A DNA stretch of 64,000 nt. Source: Botryotinia globosa (lineage: Eukaryota > Ascomycota > Leotiomycetes > Helotiales > Sclerotiniaceae). Below the pieces are notes generated by a model. It was not told the DNA's origin. It worked only from the letters and a program-made list of their open reading frames with translations, and did not search any database. The position numbers were made by a program, and so were the translations under genes. The stretch's first letter is position 1. Each line of letters starts with the position of its first letter. The stretch is taken from positions 2,418,001 through 2,482,000 of the forward strand of contig RCSZ01000001.1 of assembly GCA_014898425.1 (NCBI GenBank), in the 5' to 3' direction. This document shows, piece by piece, positions 46,658 to 57,020 of this stretch.

Positions 46658-48824
46658 ATGTCGAGTTCTTTTGAGAAATCTGTGAAAGGCGCGACGAAGA
46701 TCAAGGTATGGCATGTTTGACATTGTCTTCTGTCTCGTGGTTGGCGATCATATACTGAGCATCATTGTGAACAGGCTGCCCCTCCCAAGTCAAAGTATTT
46801 GACCCCGATCAAATCCTCCGTCACATCATTTAATTAATCACTAAACAGATATATCGAGCATATCTTGATAGCTACCCATTCAGGCGAAGCAGGAGTAGCT
46901 GAAGTATTCCGAGCGTTACAAAATCGACTTCGCGATTCGACATGGACGGTGGTATTCAAGAGTTTGATCACAGTCCATTTGATGATCAGAGAAGGGTCTC
47001 CAGATGTAACATTGGCATATCTTGCGCGTCATAGGAACATGCTAGCAATCAGCAGTTTCACCGATGGTGTGTACCCAGACAAAACTTCTTTTGCGACTCT
47101 CTGTATGATGGCTCAGCCACGACAGGTAATCTCATAGAGGCCGTGCTAACAGAGCATGGCAAAGTGCAAACCCAGGGACGGAATATTCGACATTATACCA
47201 ACTATTTGACCGAGCGCGCGAGATCATTTCGAGATACAAAATGCGATTTTGTACGTGGTGCAGAGGGAAGACTTGAGAAGTTATCGGTAGAGAAGGGACT
47301 GCTGAGAGAAACAGAATCTGTGCAGCATCAGATCACATCATTACTGAAATGCGACGTACGATTGAAGATGCTCAAACTAGGGTGAACAATGCTAAACAAC
47401 AGTTTAGGTTTTGGATAACGAGCCTGATAATGAGATTACAATTACAGTCTTTCGGATGCTTGTATTGGATCTTCTGGCGTTGTTCCATGTCATAAACCAG
47501 GCGATGATCAATATTTTAGGTATTCGAGTTTCTCACGTAGGGAAGATATTAGCTGACTGTTGTAGGCCACTTTTTCGAGATGTCAAAACCCGATGCAGAA
47601 CGAGCTATGGAGATATACAGAAACTTTACCCGGCAAACGGATTTTGTGGTTTCGTACCTCGGTGTCGCACGTCAATATGAGCATCAAACGCGAGTGGAGG
47701 TACCAAAGCTCAAGCACGCGCCTGTTAACCTTGGAAAGCAGCTAGAGGATTACTTGATGGATCCGGATTTCGAGGTAAACCGAAGGCAGTATCTTGCGGA
47801 ACAAGAGTCTAGCAAAGGCGGAAAGAGTGGAGCCAATGGCTCAAGCAAGCCATTTGCAGTACCTTCTAAGAGTGAAAGCGAAAGCAGGGCCGCGACTGGT
47901 CGTTCCTTTCCTGATGCAGCGCAAGCTTCTTCTTCGAGCGCCCCCACACAACCCCCTAAACCACCCGCTGCAGATTTGATTGACTTCTTCGATTCCATTG
48001 ATACACCACAGCCAATTGCCTCCCAGGCAGCGTTGCAGCAGCAACCTCAATTTAACAATGTCCCTTTTCAAATGCAACAACAACAGCAACTCCAGCAGAA
48101 TGGGTTCATTCAACAACAACAACCTGGCTTCCAAGATCCCGGACAATTTGCTCAACAGCAAGGCTTTAATGGCGCCTTCAATATGCAGCCACCAATACAA
48201 CAACAACAACCGCAACCCATGCAGCCAAATTTTACGGGTGTTGGATTTGGTGGTTATACTCCTCAGCAACAATTTCAGCCATCAGGTCTCTCACCTATTC
48301 CACAAGAGTCAGCTGTAAATTTCCAGCAGCAGGGACAGCAACAAATGAATTTACAAACTCCACAACAGACAAATCCTTTCCGACAATCGATGATGACGAA
48401 TACTACAGGACTGGCTGGACCTTCATTCCCAGCTTCACCTCCTATCACATCACCAGTCACTAGACAATCAACAAACCCTTTTGCTAAGTCAGCATCGCCG
48501 CAATCACAACCTTACACACCACCCCCTGACCAGCAATTTCAGCAACAACCAATGGCAGCTCCTCTTAGGTCGATGCAGACAGGCACAAATCCTTTTGCCA
48601 AAAATTTATCCATTCAATCAGCTGACCGGCCCCAAACCAGTGGCGCCAGTCTTGCGCCACAGCCTACTGGAAACACAAACCCATTCCGTCAGAGTCATTT
48701 TGTCAATACGACGACTGGTATGGGCTGGCAAAACGCCCAGCAACCGATAGGGGGTGGTTTAGACCATCTCCCAACGGTTCCTGTATTTCCTCGGCCCGGG
48801 CAACAGCAAGCTTGGCAGCAGTGA
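46658..48824 (+). CDS. AP180/CALM-type clathrin adaptor (ANTH domain)
   Basis: Exons are 46658-46705, 46775-46794, 46849-47066, 47165-47355, 47408-47519 and 47566-48824, giving 615 residues. The N-terminal 300 residues are an ANTH domain: SVKGATKIKAAPPKSKYIEH, HILIATHSGEAGVAEVF, WTVVFKSLITVHLMIREG, RNIRHYTNYLTERA and FFEMSKPDAERAMEIYRNFT. The early Lys cluster binds PtdIns(4,5)P2. The C-terminal half is Gln/Pro-rich and carries four NPF motifs (TNPFRQS, TNPFAKS, TNPFAKN, TNPFRQS), which bind EH-domain proteins, plus DLIDFFDSI, a possible clathrin-box relative. This is the layout of yeast Yap1801/1802. It acts in endocytic coat assembly at the plasma membrane. Exon 2 is 20 nt long. Confidence 0.94.
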
Positions 48825-49192
48825 TCGAGAAGGTGATTCGTAAAGGAAAGTCCATATATATTTTGGACATCATGGTTCACGTGGACTTTTGTGCTATGGT
48901 AAACATTTTTGGGTGTTTTAAGGATCATTACAAGCATGGCGTTCTGAGGATATTGGAATTTGAAGATCGGAGCAATGTTTAGGGGCATCAACAATGCACG
49001 ATGTGATATTAAATTGCTTATGCCTACTTAAGAGGTATCTAGCTCCAGGTAACTAATTACAAAGGCCTGTCCTTTGAATGTATAACTATGTCCAGATGAT
49101 CTCAGACGCCAGTAACCATCCTATTTGTCTCTGAACTCCTTGAACCGTGCAGATCCCATCCCGTCCCTCTGTATTATACACTAGATATCTTA
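48825..49192. other. Convergent intergenic region
   Basis: This is the 3' flank of the AP180-like gene and Tfb3. Nothing further was seen. Confidence 0.5.
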
Positions 49193-50296
49193 TCAGAATT
49201 CATCATCTACTTCCATTCTATCCGCCGCCTTCAGCATTATCTTTCCCGTAGATGCTTGTGCGGCTGCTATGGTAGCACCAGAAGGAGAGCTCGATTGGAC
49301 TCGATCTCGCATCTCATACTCGATAAATATTTCAAGGCCACTAAAAGCATCATGCATAGCTCTTCCGTAATATTCATGAAGGCTGTAACCACCAGCCATA
49401 TGTTTGGGGTCACGCTTGACACTCTTCTCAACCCACTGGTTCTCGTAATCATCTTGTAATACGTATCTCGTAGGGGTAAGAACGATTCCTCCAAAGGGGT
49501 CATAGGGTTTCTCTGCCACAGGCGCCACCTTCTTCTTCAGACCTCTGATCGTAAGGCCCTCTCCATCAGCGCTACCAGTTCCAGCACTGACCGCAGCATC
49601 TCTTTCTCCCAAGGTTCTTCTCGCCGAAGTCTTCTTCAAAATAATCTTGTGTGCTTGTTGTGTGATATCAGCTGCATTTCCCTTGCCGGTAGCCAACTGA
49701 TCCAAAACCTGCTTGCGACTCTTCTCAACATCAGCCTTCTCCTCTGCCTCTTCTCTCATAGCCGCCAATCTCCTCTGCTTCGCCATCTCCCTATCCTCCA
49801 GCTCCTTCCTCTTCCCCATCTCCACCTCCCTTAACCTCGCATTCTTATTCTCCTCAATGGCTCCGCGGTTCGCTTCTCTAAATCTCCTTAGCTTCTCCTC
49901 CGCTTCCTGCTTGACTTTGCCCTTCCCATTCACCAGATCAAAGACCATGCATTCCGTCTCTTCTAAGTAATTATTGTAATCCAACAACGTCTCGAAATCA
50001 TCTTCGTTGCGATTGAACACTTCGCCTACTCGACGTCGAATGTCACATTCGCGTTCTATGCCTAGATCCTCAAAAAACGCAGATTTGAATCCTTTTTTGC
50101 GTAATGTGCGACCGCAGTGGAGAACGGGACAAGGCGCGGGCCCGGAGGTAAAGATGCGGTCCACGCAGGTGGAACACATCTTGTGGTAGCATTCTGGGTT
50201 GATGAGGAATTCGAGATCGCGGTTGAGATAGCGGTTGGATTTACATATGGGACAGATGTCATCGGATGGATTGGAGATGTCGAGGGGTTTAGGCAT
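49193..50296 (-). CDS. TFB3: TFIIH/CAK subunit Tfb3 (MAT1)
   Basis: A single exon of 367 residues, starting at the ATG of MPKPLDISN; the frame is open further upstream but without an ATG. A RING finger opens the protein: CPICKSNRYLNRDLEFLINP, then CYHKMCSTCVDRIF and PCPVLHC. It is followed by LRKKGFKSAFFEDLGIERE and DIRRRVGEVFNRNEDDFETLLDYNNYLEE, the MAT1 signature. A long charged coiled coil (about residues 140-220) and a C-terminal region close the protein. MAT1/Tfb3 bridges the Cdk7/Kin28-cyclin H kinase to TFIIH and helps phosphorylate the RNA polymerase II tail. It is divergent from nudC, 280 bases away. The identification is very strong. Confidence 0.95.
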   Translation of the reverse strand: MPKPLDISNPSDDICPICKSNRYLNRDLEFLINPECYHKMCSTCVDRIFTSGPAPCPVLHCGRTLRKKGFKSAFFEDLGIERECDIRRRVGEVFNRNEDDFETLLDYNNYLEETECMVFDLVNGKGKVKQEAEEKLRRFREANRGAIEENKNARLREVEMGKRKELEDREMAKQRRLAAMREEAEEKADVEKSRKQVLDQLATGKGNAADITQQAHKIILKKTSARRTLGERDAAVSAGTGSADGEGLTIRGLKKKVAPVAEKPYDPFGGIVLTPTRYVLQDDYENQWVEKSVKRDPKHMAGGYSLHEYYGRAMHDAFSGLEIFIEYEMRDRVQSSSPSGATIAAAQASTGKIMLKAADRMEVDDEF

Positions 50297-50576
50297 TTTC
50301 GTGTGTGGTGCTTCGGAGCACTCTGTAATCTTAGAGGGTGGTTGAAACACGATTTGGTTCAGGTTCAATCGTAGATTTAGCTGGAGTTAAATGTAATTGA
50401 ATCGCTGGTGCTTCTATGAATAAAGACGAGGCTAAATTGAAGCCTGACATTTCAAATGTGGCGCTCAATGTGGCTTTGTAAGCAAGCCACCTCGGAGCCT
50501 TGTCTAGGTACTTTTCGATAACTGAACAGTTAGATCAACGATTACAAAACACAAATACTGTACATTATTTGCAAAG
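50297..50576. promoter_or_regulatory. Compact bidirectional promoter between Tfb3 and nudC
   Basis: Only about 280 bases separate the two divergent start codons, so both promoters must share or overlap. No named element was recognised. Confidence 0.4.
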
Positions 50577-51365
50577 ATGGCAGACCAAGGTGTGTTTACA
50601 GTCCAATTCTTACTTCGCATGTTCATATATTAGGAGATTCTTGTGGATATGCGCTCATACCTCGCACTTTCTATACCTGCTTCACCTCAGCTACCCCGCC
50701 ATTTCCACCCTCCAATATTTCAACTAACCAAAGCTTTCAGAGCCAACGCCCCAAGAAGACGCCGCTGCACGCGCAAAAGAGGCAGCAGAGCAAGCCTCCC
50801 TTCCCTACAAATGGACCCAAACGATTTCCGATCTGGATATCACCATCGAGATCCCCGGAAACCTCAAAGCTAAAGATCTGATCGTTGATATCAAACGCCA
50901 ATCACTAAAAGTGTCGGTTAAGGGTCAGACTCCTATTATTGACGTATGTGTTTTCTCGATCTAGATCCTCTCTGTTGGCCACTCCTCCCCGATTGACACA
51001 TTGCCATATAGGATGCACTCCCTCATGCTATTCTCCTCGACGACAGTACCTGGACCTTGTCTAGTCTTCCCTCTGGTAACAAAGCTCTCGAAATCCACCT
51101 CGATAAAGTAAACAAAATGGAATGGTGGGCACATGTCGTCGTCTCAGCACCAAAGATAGATGTTACCAAAATCACACCTGAGAATAGTAAGTTGGGAGAT
51201 TTAGACGGAGAGACGAGGGGCATGGTAGAGAAGATGATGTGGGAACAGAGAGACAAGGAAGCGAATGGGGGAATCAGCAGTGAGGAAAGAAAAAAGAAAG
51301 AGATTTTGGAGAAGTTTCAAAAGGAACATCCGGAGCTCGACTTTTCGAAGGCACAGATGAATTAA
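50577..51365 (+). CDS. nudC: Nuclear movement protein NudC
   Basis: Exons are 50577-50589, 50741-50943 and 51012-51365, giving 189 residues, close to the length of Aspergillus NudC. The start [19 protein letters not shown] is formed across the first intron. The CS domain (p23-like) follows: [68 protein letters not shown]. The C-terminal helix [13 protein letters not shown] and the ending [16 protein letters not shown] are typical. NudC supports dynein-driven nuclear migration and acts as an Hsp90 co-chaperone. The first exon has only 13 coding bases. The identification is very strong. Confidence 0.95.
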
Positions 51366-51655
51366 GTGGCTTCGATCTTTGAGGAAAAAATACACATGAT
51401 GGTTGGGTGGAAGAATCAAGGCGAACAAAACGATGAGTATGCGAATCCTGCTATAGCTGATTGCAATACCTATAAAGATACCTATTTATTGGCGAAATCG
51501 AAAGACAAAAGTATCACGTTCTCTTAGGGTCCATACTTTGCACACTGACTGGCTTGCCATTCTTTTTGGTATTGTACACCTCACTCCCATAACACATATT
51601 CTATATGCAGTCCCAAACATCCTCCAAACTTTTTTACTTCGACATAACCACAATC

Positions 51656-52710
51656 TCATCTCTCTCCTGCCAATCGTCGACTTTGCACTTCGGAGAGCGC
51701 TTTGCTCCCACTCAAGAATGCGACTAATCCTACAACGCCTGCAGCGGGTAAGGTCTGGAATAAGTTCCAGCTTGAGTAGTATAAGAAGAAGATTCCTTCC
51801 ATGGCAATAATTGAGCCATAAAATAGGGCGTGTGAGATTGGTGCGGCGGAGGTGGCTTTCGATAAGTGAGAAAGATTGGCTCCGAGGTAAGCCCACTATT
51901 AAGAAAGTGTTAGTACTAGGACCTAAGAGATTTGAATGATGATTGCGTACAGCACCCAACAGCACTGGAACAGTTGCTAGGACTGCGAGCGCGAAAACGA
52001 GGGAAAAGATCTTAGGTCCGCTCTGAGGATCGGCGCGGAAGATGTGGTTGATCTCAGGCAGTTTTCCGTATCTCAATGGTTTTTCGTAGGAAGGTATTGG
52101 CTGGCTGGCATCGAGGGACAGAGCGAGGTCAAAAACGTGATTGCTGAATGCTTGTGTAGGACCAAAGGACGCAAGGACAAGAGTGGCACGTAAAGGCTTG
52201 GAGCTCGTGAGAAGCTGGATTGGAAGATCTTTTTGAGTCTGTATATCCATTAGCATGATCCAATAGATTGAGTCAATTGCCTGTAAAACTTACAAAGTCA
52301 ACCTTTCCTTTGCCAGACTCCTTCACGGAGAATGGGAAAGTAACTTCGAGTCCAGTATCTTGCTCTCTCAAGAGTAAGAATGCTTGATGGGGTCGTTTGG
52401 CAGCACGATCTTCAGTGGCCGTGAGGACGATTTTGAGAGTGTCCGCTGCGCCAAGAGAAACCGCTTTCGCAAGAGGGACATGGTCTGATAGTCTGTAAAG
52501 CAATTAATTAGTATGCTATACTTTGGAAACCATATGTCTTTCAAACATATATTAACATTTTCCCAAATCCACGTACTTGTCCTTAAAACCCCCAGCACTC
52601 TTTCCGCTCACGGAAACAATAGCTTCATCAAAGCCCCAGGATGAAGCTGCGGTTACAATTCCGGCACCAGCAAGTACCAATGAAGGTATTAAAGAGCGTA
52701 AGAAACGCAT
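51656..52710 (-). CDS. SWP1: Oligosaccharyltransferase subunit Swp1 (ribophorin II family)
   Basis: Exons on the minus strand are 52710-52577, 52492-52294, 52238-51951 and 51895-51656, giving 286 residues. It opens with a signal peptide (MRFLRSLIPSLVLAGAGIVTA), then lumenal beta-rich sequence including KLSDHVPLAKAVSLGAADTLKIVLT, RPHQAFLLLREQDTGLEVTF and FTQKDLPIQLLTSSKPLRATL. Three C-terminal helices follow (FSLVFALAVLATVPVLLGAW, HALFYGSIIAMEGIFFLYYS, AAGVVGLVAFLSGSKAL), as in yeast Swp1 and ribophorin II. The subunit works in the ER complex that attaches N-glycans to nascent proteins. All junctions keep frame. A longer open frame on the same strand (51486-52256) runs across the last intron but lacks these features and is a shadow. 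Confidence 0.92.
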
Positions 52711-53732
52711 TTTGATTGAGGAATTCGTTGTGTATTGGAACTTGGGAATTGAAATTCACGAGAGGAGCTCGGAGCCACGTAAGAGCTCCAATTGAACACA
52801 TTTCGGGGACATGGCGGATTTACGTGGTACCGAGCCGATGCACGGATACAACATCAGTTACGTGCCGGCTCTACGTCAGTGAAGCAACAAGCGGTAATCC
52901 AACCACCCATATTTACATCAACGAAGTCTCCTCCTGGAGTCACAACTACATCAAATATGCCGACCAAACGTATCTCTATCTTTCCTACTTACTCCGAGAT
53001 ACAGAATGGGAAATCGTCACCACAGATTCCTGTCACCAAAGCCACGTCTTATTACCAAGAGTTCTGTCAATTGTTGAACGGACAGACATTCTTGCTGTAC
53101 TCCCACGATGAGTTCACGGGACTTATGTTAGGTCAAGTCACCGGACGATACATTGTGAAGTTTACAGGCGGGTAATCTTCACAGTAGAGTTCAATGTTAA
53201 ATATCTGAAGATATCAATGCCTACGCACCAAGTATCGTGCTCCACAGGACCTGAATTACGAATGTGCCAGTGAGAACGAAAGTGTACATAACGAAGATCA
53301 CTGAGGTTAATCATACAGCTGCTATCTTCGCTACGGGAGAGCTTTCGTCATACAATAGAGTAAAAAGCTCCAAGTACGACTTGTTTCTAAGAATATCAAG
53401 AACAGCCTTCCCAACTCAATCTGCTATTCTAAACTGTCTGGAATATCACCCCACCGTTACTTCTTACAGATTCCAAATACTCCCGGGACGATGCCATTCC
53501 CAATGCGATCTACCCCTTTACAGTATATCATCTCACCTCGCCAATTCCCGTATCCTCTTTCTTGAAAAGTTTCATGCATCCGTATCTCTGATAGGTTCTA
53601 TCAAGAGACCGTCTTCCAAACGCATAAAATACACAACACTATGCCGCATCAAATTTGCTTGCCATACGACTCTGGCCGTCCAGTATGCACACATAGTCCC
53701 CGCTCAAACATAGCAATGCAGCAAATTTCAAA

Positions 53733-53740
53733 GCAGTACT
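53733..53740 (+). repeat. Left target-site duplication GCAGTACT
   Basis: This copy directly abuts the left end of the MITE and is identical to 54155-54162. Confidence 0.85.
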
Positions 53741-54154
53741 TAGTGTAGGCATTAGTATACTACAATGAAACTATAGCGCATATTGATATATTGATATAGC
53801 AGCTAATACGTTTGAAAAAAGGGGTTACACCACTCTCATACATATTTATACACCTAAAAAAAATACTAGCAATATACTGAAATACTGGAATTTATTATAA
53901 AATATCCATCCTTTAATTAAAATTATATATATGAAAGAGTCATTTTATGACCTAAAATAGACAGGACTGAATATTTTATAATGAATTCTAGTATTTCAAT
54001 ATATTAGTAGTAATATTAAATAATTGAATAATATTGGATATTTTCAGTAGTATAGCTTTCAATACTACATATATTAATATTTAAATAAAAAAATCAATAA
54101 TTACTACTAAATCAACCCGTATATTGAATATGGGAAATAGTATTGCCTACACTG
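53741..54154. mobile_element. 414-bp non-autonomous hAT-type MITE with 8-bp target duplication
   Basis: The flanks carry a perfect 8-bp direct repeat, GCAGTACT, at 53733-53740 and 54155-54162. The element starts TAGTGTAGGCATTAGTAT and its other end, read on the minus strand, starts CAGTGTAGGCAATACTAT, so 15 of 18 bases match. YAGNG termini and 8-bp duplications are hallmarks of the hAT superfamily. The interior is very AT-rich (10 G/C in 53881-53940) and has no transposase frame, so it would depend on a transposase elsewhere. An inner inverted repeat (53865-53912 with 53963-54011) can fold into a long hairpin; most arm differences are C/T or G/A transitions. Confidence 0.85.
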
Positions 54155-54162
54155 GCAGTACT
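54155..54162 (+). repeat. Right target-site duplication GCAGTACT
   Basis: This copy directly abuts the right end of the MITE and is identical to 53733-53740. Confidence 0.85.
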
Positions 54163-54787
54163 CTGACATTTCTACTCCTTAAGCAAAAGCAATTCACCCC
54201 TGATAATCGGTTTTCCATATACTCATAATCCTCCTCGCAGCACACAATGGTAGATATCCTCTTCTATTTGAACCCTGTAACCATCGTATACTCGCTCACC
54301 TCGATTTTCTCTAAATAAACATATGAGATATATGAGTTCTCAATACTAGACCACCAACTTTGACTTATCAGCTTGTTTTTATAGTTTTCGGTGGCGCAGA
54401 GGATGATGAGTCGTTGAAGCTGCATATTCGTGAAGGGAGAGCTATGATTTTGGGGAAACGTAACCTTTGAATGTAATTTGGCATCACCTTACCACTAGGT
54501 AGTGACAATGATATTTATGTCCCTAGTCAAACCTTTCGCTATATAGCCACAAGTGGATAAAACACATGGACAATGAGCAGTGAAAATTATTGGCATCATG
54601 AAATATCCTCTAGTTAACGCCCATCTACAAATCTATGACAGCAATTAACCAATTATTCCTCTATCCCGTATCATTTTGATATCTAAAAATCAAAAGTGCC
54701 TTTCCCGTAAAACGCCAAACATGTTGATGCAAAGAATCCAACTACAAACTGATACATTGTGTGATGAGCCAAGTACTGACATCGTCA

Positions 54788-56311
54788 TTATTTTTTCACA
54801 ACATCCGCTCCTTCCTTTCCCCATCTTGTTGTCTCGTCACCTCCCTGCCATTCCTCTTCTACATATCCTAAATCCCTTTTAACCCTCAAAACAGTGCTCT
54901 CATCACCCATATTCTTCCCAATATTATCACTGATCTTGATAGCCGGTTTACCATCAGCAGAGCTTAGTTTTATGACAATATTCAGTGGCGTCGACTTCTT
55001 GCCTGAAGTTGTATGAACGAAATCATTTGTGAAGAACGTGCCCACACCAAAGGTAGGCTGGAATCCTGATTCTTCAGCAATTTGCTTGTACTTTATGCAA
55101 AGCTCAACGTCTAACGAATCGGAAAAGACAATTGTTTTCTTGTCCTTGATTCCCTGCTCATCGTAGAACTGACGCATCTTCTTTACAAAGCTTGCTGGAT
55201 CGCCGGAATCTTGTCGTACACCAGTGAAAGCTTGCGCAAATGTTGGGGAATCCCCGTTCGATTTGTCTCCTGCTGCATCCAAAGGCGGGTTCGTACTAGT
55301 CGTCCCATTGGTCGTGAGTGTATTAGCCGACGGTAGTGTAGCAGCTGCGCCCGAAGTTGCGGTTGTGAGAGATGGGATTTTCTGAGAAAAGACCCGGAGA
55401 AAGTCTATAGTACCAAAAGTATCTGTGAGAGCAATACCCAAAACACCTTGACCAAAGCATCCCACCCAATAGTCCAACGCAGTGGCCGTAGCACTTCTAT
55501 AGTTATCCGTGATAGCCGCGACTCCCATAAACCATTCATGTGCAACAGTTCCTATGGGAGCAATTCCAAATCTCATGGCCAAATGAACATTACTCGTGCC
55601 CGAGATCTTTCCTGTCAGCTTGCGCTCTTCTCCTGCTTTCTTCGCCTTGACCAATCCACGGAACACGAGAGCCTGAGTGTGATAATCTCTTCTCCTTCTG
55701 GTTCCGAACTCTGACACAATGCATCCAGCTTCCAAAAGTGATATTCCTTTCTCGTATGCCTTTTCTTCTTGTCCATCGTACGTCCAATCCGTATCCATGA
55801 ACTTAAAGTATGCCTCACTGGTTAGAGCCAATAATGGGATTTCGTACAAGATAGTATCGACCCATAAACCCTTTACCACCAAGTTAACTTCTCCTAGGTC
55901 CTCATCTTTCCCCTTGTCATCGTCTGCTACAAAAGTAGCCTCGATCTGGTTTCGCGGATCTAGGCGGAACTCTTTCAAGAAGTTGAGGTAAGGTTGGTTT
56001 AAGTACGTGCAGGTGTTTTGGAGAAATCGGAATTCCTCGTCTTTGAGCGCGATATTTCCCAGTTCTATTTTCATAAGCTTCCTTTCAGATCAATACTTTG
56101 GCTGTGAGTTCTTACTGCTAATCTGAAGCTGTAACCAACGAAATGCAGCTCTTGACAACTTCTTCTCCGGCGTTCTATTCTTGAACGCGTAAGTCACACG
56201 AACGGTGGGAAAGTATTTTAGGACGGCGCATTGCATCGTCAACTTGTAAAGATCGGTATCAAGAAAGCTGATCACCCCCTCAGGGTATTGCGAAGTTGCA
56301 TAGAAATCCAT
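54788..56311 (-). CDS. NPT1: Nicotinate phosphoribosyltransferase
   Basis: Exons on the minus strand are 56311-56116 and 56064-54788, giving 490 residues. The enzyme makes nicotinate mononucleotide in the NAD salvage (Preiss-Handler) pathway. The start reads SFLDTDLYKLTMQCAVLKYFP, followed by TYAFKNRTPEKKL, FLQNTCTYLNQPYLNFLKEFRLDP, EFGTRRRRDYHTQALV, GTSNVHLAMRFGIAPIGTVAHEW, GVRQDSGDPASFVKKMRQFY and TIVFSDSLDVELC, all family blocks. A Thr/Ser/Asn/Ala-rich insert of about 45 residues between SQKIPSLTT and PTFAQAFTG makes it longer than the 429-residue yeast Npt1 and is probably a surface loop. The intron is 51 nt; the later AG (not the earlier AAAG) restores the frame. The identification is very strong. 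Confidence 0.95.
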
Positions 56312-57020
56312 CTTTAATTTTGATTGCCGGAACCAAAATTGTAATTCTGTTGTGATGGATGTTTTTGTGTGTACAAGTACTAGAGAGGTACTGTACTTAT
56401 GATGAAACGATGAACTGACCACCCCGCCATAAAATTTAGTAGTGGGATAAATGGCGTGGTCCGTGAGCACCAGAGTTGAGGGTTAATTACCTAATTCGGC
56501 CATTCTGAAGTTTCCAGGTTGCTAGCATTTTCTTAGCTCTATCGAAAAAGCTACGATTAGACCCGAGGTCCAGCTAACCTTAATGCGGGCGTGGCTTGCA
56601 AGTCAATTCAATTATCAAAGGCCGACTGCGGAATCTACCGCCTCTAATACAAGCTCGCAAGTCAAAGTCGTGGGCAGGTACATGATTTTTATCTCAGTTC
56701 AATATCTGGCTAATGGCCGACTTGAATTAATGTAGCATGTTATCTCTGATAAAAATTATAATCCTTATAATGGTTCTACGTACTAACTAATCCAATCATG
56801 CTTTCTAACCATCGCTATTGATGCAAGAGTTTATGAACGCCAATCCTGTGCAACCATCAATATTTCAAACTTCAGTTCCTTATAACGAAATCCAAGCCAC
56901 CCACTCCAATCCCATGCATAAACTCCAATCGTTGCTCATTCCTATCATTCAATATAAAATCAACTTAGATCAGTTCCACACTGTTTCGCGTGGAAAATGG
57001 TATCCTATGCTCCTCACCAT
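56312..57020. other. Intergenic region, no gene seen
   Basis: This is the promoter of NPT1 and the 3' flank of the patatin gene. Nothing further was recognised. Confidence 0.5.

Larger units (their letters stand above)
52711..54787. other. Intergenic region containing the hAT-type MITE
   Basis: This 2-kb interval lies between SWP1 and NPT1. It contains the MITE at 53741-54154. The part 52790-53720 has several overlapping open frames of 80-150 codons but none could be tied to a family. Confidence 0.5.

Noticed and set aside
51486..52256. Long minus-strand frame overlapping SWP1
   Set aside because: It follows SWP1 exon 3 and then reads through the last intron; splicing gives a protein with the expected C-terminal membrane helices.
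52716..53713. Overlapping plus-strand frames upstream of the MITE
   Set aside because: Two or three frames are open at once, none matches a family and no consistent exon chain could be made. A decayed gene cannot be excluded.
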